Source: Sulfuritalea sp.
GTDB lineage: Bacteria > Pseudomonadota > Gammaproteobacteria > Burkholderiales > Rhodocyclaceae
Assembly: GCA_023700805.1 (NCBI GenBank)
Contig: JAMPYF010000025.1
Location: 1 to 64,000 of the forward strand
DNA length: 64,000 bases
Reading direction: 5' to 3'
The position numbers and the translations under genes are program-made. Each line of letters begins with the position of its first letter. Within the stretch, counting starts at the first letter, position 1. This document shows positions 1-9,283 of the stretch, one piece after another. Under the pieces are notes generated by a model that saw only the letters and a program-made list of their open reading frames with translations, searched no databases and was not told where the DNA came from.

Positions 1-1458
<1,458 letters not shown>

Positions 1459-1462
1459 ACCG

Positions 1463-1486
1463 GGCACTCGTTTGGCAAAGAGTGCC
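1463..1486 (+). other. Stem-loop after dnaK stop codon
   Basis: GGCACTC (1463-1469) pairs with GAGTGCC (1480-1486). A further TTT/AAA pairing can form inside if one G is bulged. It begins five bases after the dnaK stop codon. There is no run of T after it, so it is more likely an mRNA-stabilising or processing hairpin than a full terminator. Confidence 0.55.
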
Positions 1487-1495
1487 GTTCTAACT

Positions 1496-1537
1496 GGCCG
1501 AGTTCAAGCGGACGCGCAAGCGCCGCTTAACTCGGCC
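1496..1537 (+). other. Strong dnaK-dnaJ intercistronic hairpin
   Basis: GGCCGAGTT (1496-1504) pairs with AACTCGGCC (1529-1537). The inner arms AAGCGG (1506-1511) and CCGCTT (1523-1528) continue the stem after a single bulged C, giving about 15 base pairs around an 11-base loop. Only TTT follows. I infer an attenuator or partial terminator that sets the DnaK:DnaJ ratio. Confidence 0.6.
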
Positions 1538-1566
1538 TTTGCGCTAACAGAAGATAGATAAGAGCC

Positions 1567-2682
1567 ATGGCAAAACGCGACTACTACGAAATCCTCGGCA
1601 TCAACCGCGACGCCTCCGACGAGGACATCAAGAAGGCCTATCGCAGGCTGGCCATGAAACACCATCCGGACCGCAATCCGGACAACCCCAAGTCGGAGGA
1701 ACAGTTCAAGGAGGCCAAGGAAGCCTACGAGATTCTTTCCGATGGGCAGAAGCGCGCGGCCTACGATCAGTACGGCCATGCCGGCGTCGATCCGCAGGCC
1801 GGCATGGGAGGCGGCGCGGGCGGTTTCGCCGATGCCTTCTCGGACATCTTCGGCGACATCTTCGGCGGCGGCGGCCAGCGCGGCCGCTCCAACGTCTATC
1901 GCGGCGCCGACCTGCGCTACAACCTCGAGGTCACACTCGAAGATGCGGCGCGCGGCACCGAAACCCGCATCCGCATCCCGACCATGGCCGAATGCGAAAC
2001 CTGCAACGGCAGCGGCGCCAAGAAAGGCAGCGAACCCAAGACCTGCCCGACCTGCGGCGGTCACGGCCAGGTGCGCATGCAGCAGGGCTTCTTCTCGATC
2101 CAGCAGACCTGCCCGAAGTGCCACGGCACCGGCCGTTACATTCCCGACCCCTGCGGCACCTGCCATGGCTCGGGCCGCATCAAGCAGCACAAGACGCTGT
2201 CGGTCAAGATACCCTCGGGGATAGACGAAGGCGACCGGATACGGCTCAGCGGCGAAGGCGAGCCGGGCGTCAATGGCGGCCCGCCGGGCGATCTCTACGT
2301 CCAGATCCACCTCAAGGCCCACGCCGTATTCCAGCGCGACCACGACGACCTGCATTGCGAAATGCCGCTCAGTTTTGCCACCGCGGCGCTCGGCGGCGAA
2401 ATCGAGATCCCGACGCTGGACGGCGTCGCCAAGCTCAAGGTGCCCGCCGAAACGCAGACCGGCAAGGTCTTCCGCCTGCGCGGCAAGGGCATCAAGGGCG
2501 TGCGCTCCTCCACCCACGGCGACCTGCTCTGTCACGTCGTGCTGGAAACCCCGGTCAGCCTCACCGACCGGCAAAAGGAACTGCTGCAGGAGTTCGAGGA
2601 AATCAGCAGGGGCAACGCCCAGCGCCACAGCCCGCGCGCGCAGAGCTGGCTCGATCGCGTCAGGGATTTCTTCGGCAGTTGA
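1567..2682 (+). CDS. dnaJ: Chaperone DnaJ (Hsp40, type I)
   Basis: Co-chaperone that stimulates DnaK ATPase activity and presents unfolded substrates. The 371-residue length is normal. Domains in order: J domain (about 1-70) with the HPD tripeptide in KHHPDRNP, a Gly/Phe-rich linker (about 75-115), a cysteine-rich zinc region (about 138-205) with four CxxCxGxG repeats ([32 protein letters not shown]), and the C-terminal beta domains. ATG 1567 is preceded by a purine-rich AGATAAGAG stretch. It follows dnaK after two hairpins and is probably cotranscribed with it. Confidence 0.98.
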   Translation: MAKRDYYEILGINRDASDEDIKKAYRRLAMKHHPDRNPDNPKSEEQFKEAKEAYEILSDGQKRAAYDQYGHAGVDPQAGMGGGAGGFADAFSDIFGDIFGGGGQRGRSNVYRGADLRYNLEVTLEDAARGTETRIRIPTMAECETCNGSGAKKGSEPKTCPTCGGHGQVRMQQGFFSIQQTCPKCHGTGRYIPDPCGTCHGSGRIKQHKTLSVKIPSGIDEGDRIRLSGEGEPGVNGGPPGDLYVQIHLKAHAVFQRDHDDLHCEMPLSFATAALGGEIEIPTLDGVAKLKVPAETQTGKVFRLRGKGIKGVRSSTHGDLLCHVVLETPVSLTDRQKELLQEFEEISRGNAQRHSPRAQSWLDRVRDFFGS

Positions 2683-2704
2683 GAGCCGCCGCGCGCCGCC
2701 AGGA

Positions 2705-2724
2705 GTTGGCGCTGGCGACCCGGC
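2705..2724 (+). repeat. 20-bp interspersed repeat, copy 1
   Basis: GTTGGCGCTGGCGACCCGGC, one mismatch to the family consensus GTTGGCGCTGGCGACACGGC. It lies between the convergent ends of dnaJ and the EAL gene. The flanking bases are nearly identical to copy 2 at 9255. Confidence 0.8.
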
Positions 2725-2733
2725 GGCCGGGCT

Positions 2734-5700
2734 TCAGGCCGCCGTGGCGGACGCCGCAGCCAGGTATCTGGCCTCGAAAACCTCCGCCGGCAGCGGCTTG
2801 CTGAACAAATAGCCCTGCATCTCGTCGCAGTTGAGCAAGTTCAGCAGGCGTTGCTGCTCCTCCGTGTCGACGCCTTCGGCCACCACCTTGAGCTTCAGCG
2901 CATGCGCCAGATCGATGATGGTGGACACCAGCGCCAGACCTTGCGGCCCGGTGGTCATGTCGATAACGAAGGAGCGGTCGATTTTCAGCGTATCGATCGG
3001 CAGTTTGGACAGGTAGCTGAGCGAGGAAAAGCCGGTGCCGAAATCGTCGATGGCGATGCTGACACCCATGGCGCGAACCGCCTGCAGGCTGGCGATGTTG
3101 TGCTTGATGTCCTCCATGATCACGCTCTCGGTGATTTCCAGTTCCAGCCCTGCCGCGGCCTGCGGGTCGATGGCGATGGCCTGCCCGATCTCGGCGACGA
3201 AGCCACGCTGGCGCAGTTGCAGCGGCGACACGTTCACCGCGATGCGCACCGCCGGCAGGCCCGCCGCACGCCAGCGCAGATAATCGGCGATGGCCCGGCG
3301 CAGCGCCCAGCGACCGACCTCATAGATCAGTCCGATTTCTTCCAGCACAGGAATGAAGCGGACCGGCGGCACCAGGCCGCTGCGCGGATCGTTCCAGCGG
3401 ATCAGCGCCTCGGCGCCGACCAGCTTGCCGCTGACGAGATTGACCTTGGGCTGGTAATGCAGGACGAATTCGTCATTGTCCAGGGCCTGGCGCAACTGGT
3501 TCTCCAGGCTGAGGCTGGCAGCCACCGTGGCGGTCATGGTCCGGGTGTAGAACAGGTAGCGCTGGCCACTGGCCTTGGCGCGTTTAAGCGCGGCCTCGGC
3601 GTTCCTGAACAGGGTATCGGCGTCGGCGCCGTCTTCGGGATACAGGGCGACGCCGACCTTGGCGGCGACACGGAACACGGCGTCATTGAGGCGGAACGGA
3701 TGCTCCACCAGAGCTTCGATGGTTAGTTCGAGCTGGCGCGCCACGTCGCAATCCTGCTTCACTTCCGGCAGCACCACCGCAAAATGGTCCGCACCCACGC
3801 GCGCCACCAGGCTGGCGTCTTCCACGTGGCTCGTCAGCCAATCCGCCACCAGGCGCAAAAGTGCATCGCCGGCCGGCCGGCCCAGGCTGTCGTTGATGTT
3901 CTTGAAGCGTTCCAGGTCGATCAGCAACATCGCCAGGCCATGCCCGCCGGCCAAAGCATTGCGCAGGTGCTGTGCCACCCGGTCGAGAAACAGGCTGCGG
4001 TTGGCCAGCCCGGTCAGCGGATCGTAGTAGGCGAGGTAGTTGAGCCTTGCCTCCTTTGCCAGGTGGTCGATGGCAAACCCGATGTCGCCGGCCAGCTCGG
4101 TCAGCAGTTTCAACTCTTCCTCGTCGAAGAAGCCGGTTTCCTCGGCGTACAAGGCGAGCACGCCGACCGTCTCGCCGGAAACCAGCAAGGGCAGGATCGC
4201 CATTGATCGGGATCCACGCTGCGCATGCTCCGCCTGGAACACGACCGCGGGATCATTCGGCACATCGTTGGTAAACACCGGCTCCTTGCTCCGGATCGCC
4301 CTCGCGCTCAGGGTATTCCCGCGCGGCGTTTCCTCAACCAGCGAGAAGCGCTGATTGACCAGCGTGCCGGCATCCGTGGTGGTACCGGCCGCGGCAATCG
4401 GCACCAGTTCCATGGCAGCCTCGTCAATCAAACCGATCCAGGCCAGGCGGAAACCGCCGTCTTCGACTGCAATCCGGCACGCCTCATGGAACAATGCGTC
4501 GCGATCGGCGACGCGCACAATCAAGGCGTTGATGCCGCTCAGCACCGCATGTACGCGATTCAGCCGGCGGATCCGGTGTTCGGCGCTCTTGCGCAGGGTG
4601 ATGTCGGTGGCAACACCGCGATAACCGGCGAAATCGCCATCGGCATCGAAGATAGGTTCGCCGCTCGCCTCGACAAACCTTAGAGCGCCGTCGCCAGCCA
4701 GACGCTGGTACTCGAAATCGCGAAAGGGTTTGCGCCCTTCGAGCAGCGCCTTGTGCTCCTGCCAGGTGCCGCTGATCGGTGCTATCCCGGGAATCTCCCA
4801 CCGCCGCAATCCGACCCAGGTCAGCTGGTCCTTGCCCCACCCATCCACGTGGTCGCCGCCGGAAAACGCGACAAAGCGCAGATCCGCATCCTGCTGCCAG
4901 TACCAGTCGGTGGAGAGATTGATCAAACTGCGGAAGCGCGCTTCGTTTTCGCGCAATTCCAGCTCGGCCTGCTTGCGCTCGGTAATGTCGCGCGAAAGGC
5001 AGATGAAACGGGGTTCCTGCCCGTGGACCACGGCCATCCGGGCGACGGATAGTTCGAACCACAGGATGCCTTGCGGGAGCGCGAGTTTGAACTGCTTGCC
5101 CGCTGAACGGCCCGTCGTGTCCGCCTCTCGCAATGCCGACAGGACAGCATCTGCCGCCTCGGCCGGAAGCATCTCTCCTACCGTTCTGCCGAGTAATTCC
5201 TCCTTGGGGGCCGCCAGCAACTCCTGGTGCGGGGAATGGTAGGCGTAGTAGCGGCCGTCGAGTCCAAGCTCGAACAGCAGGTCAGGGATGGCGTCGAGCA
5301 TCCCCTGCAACCGGGTTTTCGTCGCCAGAATTTCCTGCTCGTGGCGCTTGCGTTCGGTGATGTCGCGACCCAGAGTAATGATCGTCCAGCGTTCGCCCGT
5401 GCGTTGCGCGTGGCGGCGCAGTTCGATCCACGCCTGTGAGCCGTCTTGGCGCAGGCGCAATAGCTCCAATGGTTCCGCATCGGCGCCGCTGGCGATAATG
5501 GCGTCGTAAGTGCGCTCAAGTTCTGCGCGCGAAGTCTCAAGCAATGCCACGGGCCCCAGCGCCAGCAGTTCCTCGCGCGTTTTGCCGTGCATGCGACAGG
5601 CGGCGTCATTGACGTGGATGAAACGCATGCTCGTCCGATCGATCAGATAGATCGCGTCGGCAGTCGCGTCCATCGCCGAACTGAAGCGCCGCAAGCTCTC

Positions 5701-6843
5701 TTCGCCCTGCTGCCTCTGCGCGTCTATCCTGTTGAGCGTCTTCTCGTGTTCGAGGTTGTCGAGGGCAAAGGATATGTTGGCCGCCAGGTTCGCCAGCAGT
5801 TGCACTTCCTCGACATCGAAGTAGTCCGGCTCGCCGGCAAACAGGACGATCACCGCCTCCGGCTGCCCCGCCAGCGTCAATGGAAAACACCCCATGGACC
5901 GGTACCCTCGTTGCAGCAGCACATCGAGCCGAGGTGCCAGCGAGGGTTCTGTCGCAATATCGTTGCAGATCACGGTTTGCCCCTGCCGCAATGAACGGCA
6001 GGCGGGAGGTTCGCCCTGCGCCGTCGCGCCGCGCGCGGTCAGCTTGATTGACCTGATAAAGTCCTGGTCGGCGCCGTGCCAGGCGACAATCCGGCCGTCG
6101 AGAGTCTGCGGATCGATCACACCGATCCAGGCCGCCCTGAACGCGCCCGCCTCGACCGCGATCCGGCAGGTCTCGCGGAACAACTCGTCGCGGTCATGCA
6201 CCCGCACGATCAGCGCATTGATGCCGCTCTGCACCGCGTATACGCGATTCAGGCGCAGGATTCGGCCCTCGGCTCGCTTGCGCTCGCTGATGTCAATGTG
6301 CATGACCACGACACCATGCGGAGGGTCATCGGCGAAGGGAGTAGCCGTCATCAGGAACCAGCGCTGCTGCGCCGGCGAATGACAGGGATATTCGAGCGAA
6401 AAGCTCTGCGCGCCACCGCCCGGGATCAGCAAGCAACGGATGCCCGCGGCAGCCTGCTGCGCTTCGGCTGCGCCTTCGCCACGTGCGTGGTCGCACAGCG
6501 CCAGGTAATTGACGCCGACCCCGAATTGCGGGCTCGGCAGCGCATTCAGCGCGGCGAACTGCCGCCACGCGTTGTTCACCGAGATGATGATGCCCTGGGC
6601 ATCGAGCAAGGCGATATGCGCGGGCAGGGCATTGAGGATGGCGGCCTGCTTGGCGGCTTCGTTGTGCCGCTGCCGCTCCTGCACGTGCCGCAGCACGAAG
6701 CTGCGGCCTTCGCTGTCCGCCACGGCATCCACCTCGCCGGCCGTCAGTTGCTCCAGACGCTGCCCCGTCGCGTGCAGTAATTCGATCAGCGTGCGTATTT
6801 CCTCGTCCGTGCCCTGCAGGGCCGGTGCAGTGATCGACTTCAT
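2734..6843 (-). CDS. Multi-PAS/GAF GGDEF-EAL signalling protein (probable c-di-GMP phosphodiesterase)
   Basis: A 1369-residue sensor with no obvious membrane segment. Rough order: PAS (75-190), GAF (210-360), three PAS segments (about 385-770), GAF (790-940), GGDEF (945-1110), EAL (1118-1360). The GGDEF signature reads GADHF, so cyclase activity is probably lost. The EAL domain keeps EALIRW, ELEITESVI, IDDFGTGFSSLSYL, LKIDRSFV and VVAEGVDTEEQ, so c-di-GMP hydrolysis is likely. Its ATG shares ATGA with the stop of kaiB, so it is the last gene of the Kai operon and probably its output module. The GAF-GGDEF-EAL half closely resembles the gene at 9284-12304, indicating a local duplication. Confidence 0.92.
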   Translation of the reverse strand: MKSITAPALQGTDEEIRTLIELLHATGQRLEQLTAGEVDAVADSEGRSFVLRHVQERQRHNEAAKQAAILNALPAHIALLDAQGIIISVNNAWRQFAALNALPSPQFGVGVNYLALCDHARGEGAAEAQQAAAGIRCLLIPGGGAQSFSLEYPCHSPAQQRWFLMTATPFADDPPHGVVVMHIDISERKRAEGRILRLNRVYAVQSGINALIVRVHDRDELFRETCRIAVEAGAFRAAWIGVIDPQTLDGRIVAWHGADQDFIRSIKLTARGATAQGEPPACRSLRQGQTVICNDIATEPSLAPRLDVLLQRGYRSMGCFPLTLAGQPEAVIVLFAGEPDYFDVEEVQLLANLAANISFALDNLEHEKTLNRIDAQRQQGEESLRRFSSAMDATADAIYLIDRTSMRFIHVNDAACRMHGKTREELLALGPVALLETSRAELERTYDAIIASGADAEPLELLRLRQDGSQAWIELRRHAQRTGERWTIITLGRDITERKRHEQEILATKTRLQGMLDAIPDLLFELGLDGRYYAYHSPHQELLAAPKEELLGRTVGEMLPAEAADAVLSALREADTTGRSAGKQFKLALPQGILWFELSVARMAVVHGQEPRFICLSRDITERKQAELELRENEARFRSLINLSTDWYWQQDADLRFVAFSGGDHVDGWGKDQLTWVGLRRWEIPGIAPISGTWQEHKALLEGRKPFRDFEYQRLAGDGALRFVEASGEPIFDADGDFAGYRGVATDITLRKSAEHRIRRLNRVHAVLSGINALIVRVADRDALFHEACRIAVEDGGFRLAWIGLIDEAAMELVPIAAAGTTTDAGTLVNQRFSLVEETPRGNTLSARAIRSKEPVFTNDVPNDPAVVFQAEHAQRGSRSMAILPLLVSGETVGVLALYAEETGFFDEEELKLLTELAGDIGFAIDHLAKEARLNYLAYYDPLTGLANRSLFLDRVAQHLRNALAGGHGLAMLLIDLERFKNINDSLGRPAGDALLRLVADWLTSHVEDASLVARVGADHFAVVLPEVKQDCDVARQLELTIEALVEHPFRLNDAVFRVAAKVGVALYPEDGADADTLFRNAEAALKRAKASGQRYLFYTRTMTATVAASLSLENQLRQALDNDEFVLHYQPKVNLVSGKLVGAEALIRWNDPRSGLVPPVRFIPVLEEIGLIYEVGRWALRRAIADYLRWRAAGLPAVRIAVNVSPLQLRQRGFVAEIGQAIAIDPQAAAGLELEITESVIMEDIKHNIASLQAVRAMGVSIAIDDFGTGFSSLSYLSKLPIDTLKIDRSFVIDMTTGPQGLALVSTIIDLAHALKLKVVAEGVDTEEQQRLLNLLNCDEMQGYLFSKPLPAEVFEARYLAAASATAA

Positions 6844-7130
6844 GCCGCGATGTCGGGCAGCCCCAGGGCCAGCAACACGGTCTGCGTCCGACTGAGGGTG
6901 CCGACAATTTTTCGGATGGGCGGCGGCGTCAGGACGACCAGGGTCGGGGTCATGAAGATGCTGTCCGCCAGCGCGCGCTTCGGGTCTCGGAACACGTCGA
7001 CGATTTCGATCTCGTACCGGTCCGGCAGGTGGACCCGGCAGAGGACGGCAAGGTTGGCGATGGCCGCCATCGAGTTCGGCGCTTCGCCGGCGACATAGAG
7101 CCTGAACCTGAAAATCGCGCGCCGGCTCAT
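6840..7130 (-). CDS. kaiB: KaiB-like circadian-clock family protein
   Basis: A 96-residue protein of the KaiB thioredoxin-like family, close to the usual KaiB size of about 100 residues. Visible family features are the N-terminal FRLYVAGEAPNSMAAIANL segment, then DRYEIEIVDVFRDPKRA, then ILVTPTL-like text reading IFMTPTLVVLTPPPIRKIVG. In cyanobacteria KaiB binds the KaiC ring and drives the clock; in other bacteria KaiBC pairs are linked to stress adaptation. Its ATG overlaps the kaiC stop (ATGA at 7127-7130) and its stop overlaps the next start, so all three are translationally coupled. No KaiA gene is nearby. Confidence 0.9.
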   Translation of the reverse strand: MSRRAIFRFRLYVAGEAPNSMAAIANLAVLCRVHLPDRYEIEIVDVFRDPKRALADSIFMTPTLVVLTPPPIRKIVGTLSRTQTVLLALGLPDIAA

Positions 7131-8872
7131 GGCGGAGCCGCTTTCCTCACCGCGGTCGTTGCATCCGCCCCGCGCAGCTCCTGCATCTGGGTACGGCCGC
7201 GCGACAACTCCCCTTCGTGGCTCTGCGTGGTGCGGACCAGCAGGGCTTTCTCGACCTGCTTGGCCACGAGTTCCGTCTGCAGCGACTTCACCCGCACTTC
7301 AAGTTCGGCTTCCTCGGCGTCGAGCCGGAGGCGCTTGAGTTTTGCGGCGGCATCGGCGGCCTCGGTGGCGACGCGCTCGGCGCGTTCCTTTTCCCAGCGC
7401 AGCGTGCCCATCAGCACCTCGCCGCCGGCCGTGTAGGTATCGGTCAAGGTCACGCCGGCATCGCTCAGGATCAGCTCCCGCACCTGGTTCGAATGCGCCG
7501 TGCCGCGGGACTTGACGATGGACAGGCCGCGGTTGCGCTCGCCGGCCTGGATCAGGTAATTGAGGTGGATCCAGGTATCCACCAGGGCTGAGATCTGCAA
7601 CTGCGAACCGCCTTCGCCCTGGCCCGACATCTCGTCCAGCAGGCTGGTGCAGACCAGGGTGGTGCCCTCGCCCTTGGACCAGTCGATCAGGCGGTCCGCC
7701 ACGCTCTGCGTGCTCAGGTCATTGCCGGATTTCGACCACGCGGACACCGGATCGATCACCACGCAACGGGCGCCATGCTCCATCGCCAGCGCCTTGATGC
7801 GCACCAGGTAGGTCTCGGCGCTGCCGGTGATGGCGCGCGACGAGATCATGCGCAGGGTGCCGTTCTTGACGTAGCGATCGAGCCGGATGCCGACCGATCG
7901 CAGGTTGCGGATCACCTCGGTGCTGTTGGTGTCGAAACAGACGAACATGGTGTGTTCGCCGCGCCGACAGGCCGCCTCGGCAAACGCACCGCTCAAGGTG
8001 GTCTTGGCCGTGCCGGAAAATCCCGTGATCAGTACGCTGGCGCCGCGGTAATAACCTCCGCCCAGCATCGTATCGAGCCGCTCGATGCCGCTCGAAACGC
8101 GCTGGTTGCTGACCGTGGCGTCCAAGCGACTCTGCGTGTGCGCGACGGCGACCTCGAAGCCACGATTGCCGATCAGGAAGGCCGACTCGTTCTCGTCGAA
8201 ACCCGAGCCGCGATACTTCTGCACCCGCAGACTGCGTTGCGACACACCCAGCACCACGCTGTGGTTCAGCATCACGGCGCAGTCCACCATGAATTGCATG
8301 AAGCCGAAGGGCTGCTGGCTGATCGAAGTCGTCTCGTCGCCGCCCGCCTTCAGGGTGATGATGGCGGTCAGTTCGCGTGCCAGCAGCCACTCATGCAGGC
8401 GATAGATCTCGCGTCGCTTCTTCGCCGGATCGGGCAACAGGGCGAGGACCACATCGAGGGCATCGAACACGATGCGCCGCGCGCCCATTTCCCTGGACTT
8501 GGCCTCCAGTGCCGCGAGCAAACCGCAAAGATCGAAATCACCCGACTGGACCAGGTCGGCCTGCGGCTGGGCGTCCATGAAATAAAGCTTCTTTTTTTGC
8601 AGGGCCGGGAGCTTCCAGCCGAAACTCTCGGCATTGGCCACGATGCGCGTCGAAGACTCCTCGAACGCGACAAAGATACCCGGCTCCGCGCAGTTCTGCG
8701 CACCATGCGCCAGAAACTGCAGCCCGAAAATCGTCTTGCCCGAACCGGGTCCGCCCACCAGCAGCGTGGTGCGGCCGCGCGGCAAGCCGCCGCCGGTGAT
8801 TTCGTCGAAGCCGGCGATGCCGGTCGACGCCTTGACGGCCAATTTGGCGGCGGACGCCCGGGCGGACGTCAT
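7127..8872 (-). CDS. kaiC: KaiC-like double-domain RecA-type ATPase
   Basis: A 581-residue KaiC homologue with two RecA-like domains. CI has Walker A GGPGSGKT (40-47) and the paired glutamates E71-E72 in FVAFEES. CII has Walker A GFSGTAKT (284-291), but the equivalent catalytic position reads FVCFDTNS, with D314-T315 instead of Glu-Glu. The phosphosite region reads QISALVDT, which keeps Ser428 but has Ala429 where cyanobacterial KaiC has Thr. A charged coiled-coil-like tail (about 490-575) follows. ATG 8872 is chosen because it shares ATGA with the upstream small gene; the frame also extends to a TTG at 8926. Autophosphorylation in CII may be altered; that is inference. Confidence 0.9.
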   Translation of the reverse strand: MTSARASAAKLAVKASTGIAGFDEITGGGLPRGRTTLLVGGPGSGKTIFGLQFLAHGAQNCAEPGIFVAFEESSTRIVANAESFGWKLPALQKKKLYFMDAQPQADLVQSGDFDLCGLLAALEAKSREMGARRIVFDALDVVLALLPDPAKKRREIYRLHEWLLARELTAIITLKAGGDETTSISQQPFGFMQFMVDCAVMLNHSVVLGVSQRSLRVQKYRGSGFDENESAFLIGNRGFEVAVAHTQSRLDATVSNQRVSSGIERLDTMLGGGYYRGASVLITGFSGTAKTTLSGAFAEAACRRGEHTMFVCFDTNSTEVIRNLRSVGIRLDRYVKNGTLRMISSRAITGSAETYLVRIKALAMEHGARCVVIDPVSAWSKSGNDLSTQSVADRLIDWSKGEGTTLVCTSLLDEMSGQGEGGSQLQISALVDTWIHLNYLIQAGERNRGLSIVKSRGTAHSNQVRELILSDAGVTLTDTYTAGGEVLMGTLRWEKERAERVATEAADAAAKLKRLRLDAEEAELEVRVKSLQTELVAKQVEKALLVRTTQSHEGELSRGRTQMQELRGADATTAVRKAAPP

Positions 8873-9132
8873 ACTTGTGCGTCCAGGCAGCACCACTGAC
8901 TCAACCACTGCCTCGGCGTCACGCAAGGCATCTCGTCCACCTCGCCGGCAATCTGTTCGATCGCCGGCGGCCGATTTCCGGCCGGGCGCGGCGAGCCCTG
9001 TCGTCTTTCAGGCATGGTTTGCGAGGGATAGACAAAGGACTTGGGTTCGCTTCCGGAATCCGACCGCGACCAGTGCGGACTGCATCCGGCCTCGCGATCC
9101 AACATCTCGGCATCTGAATTGATTGTGGGCAT
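8869..9132 (-). CDS. Small protein of unknown function at the head of the kai operon
   Basis: An 87-residue frame that I do not recognise. It starts at ATG 9132 behind a near-perfect ribosome binding site (AGGAGG, six bases upstream), and its TGA overlaps the kaiC ATG in ATGA. Both points argue for a real, translated gene. The protein is hydrophilic and Pro/Arg-rich in the middle, with SDSGSEPKSFVYPSQTMPE and a tryptophan/cysteine-containing tail (QWLSQWCCLDAQV). There are no membrane segments. Its position suggests a role as a regulator or adaptor of the KaiBC-EAL module. It could also be only a leader peptide that couples translation into kaiC. Confidence 0.6.
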   Translation of the reverse strand: MPTINSDAEMLDREAGCSPHWSRSDSGSEPKSFVYPSQTMPERRQGSPRPAGNRPPAIEQIAGEVDEMPCVTPRQWLSQWCCLDAQV

Positions 9133-9184
9133 GATCCGCCTCCTGCATTGAGCCCACAGGATCGTTCATTCCACTGTCATGGTC

Positions 9185-9200
9185 TGTGCGCCAGCGCACA
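9185..9200. promoter_or_regulatory. 16-bp palindrome upstream of the kai operon
   Basis: TGTGCGCCAGCGCACA is a perfect 7+7 inverted repeat around CA, about 50 bases upstream of the first gene of the kai operon. It could be an operator or the end of the neighbouring transcript. Confidence 0.35.
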
Positions 9201-9254
9201 CAGTCCGCGACGCACGCGGAGGTACTCCGCTGCGCTTGATTCCGTCCCGCAGGA

Positions 9255-9274
9255 GTTGGCGCTGGCGACCCGGC
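9255..9274 (+). repeat. 20-bp interspersed repeat, copy 2
   Basis: GTTGGCGCTGGCGACCCGGC, identical to copy 1. It sits just downstream of the stop codon of the second EAL gene. The shared sequence continues through the stop codon into both EAL genes, so this copy may have been duplicated together with the gene. Confidence 0.8.
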
Positions 9275-9283
9275 GGCCGGGCT

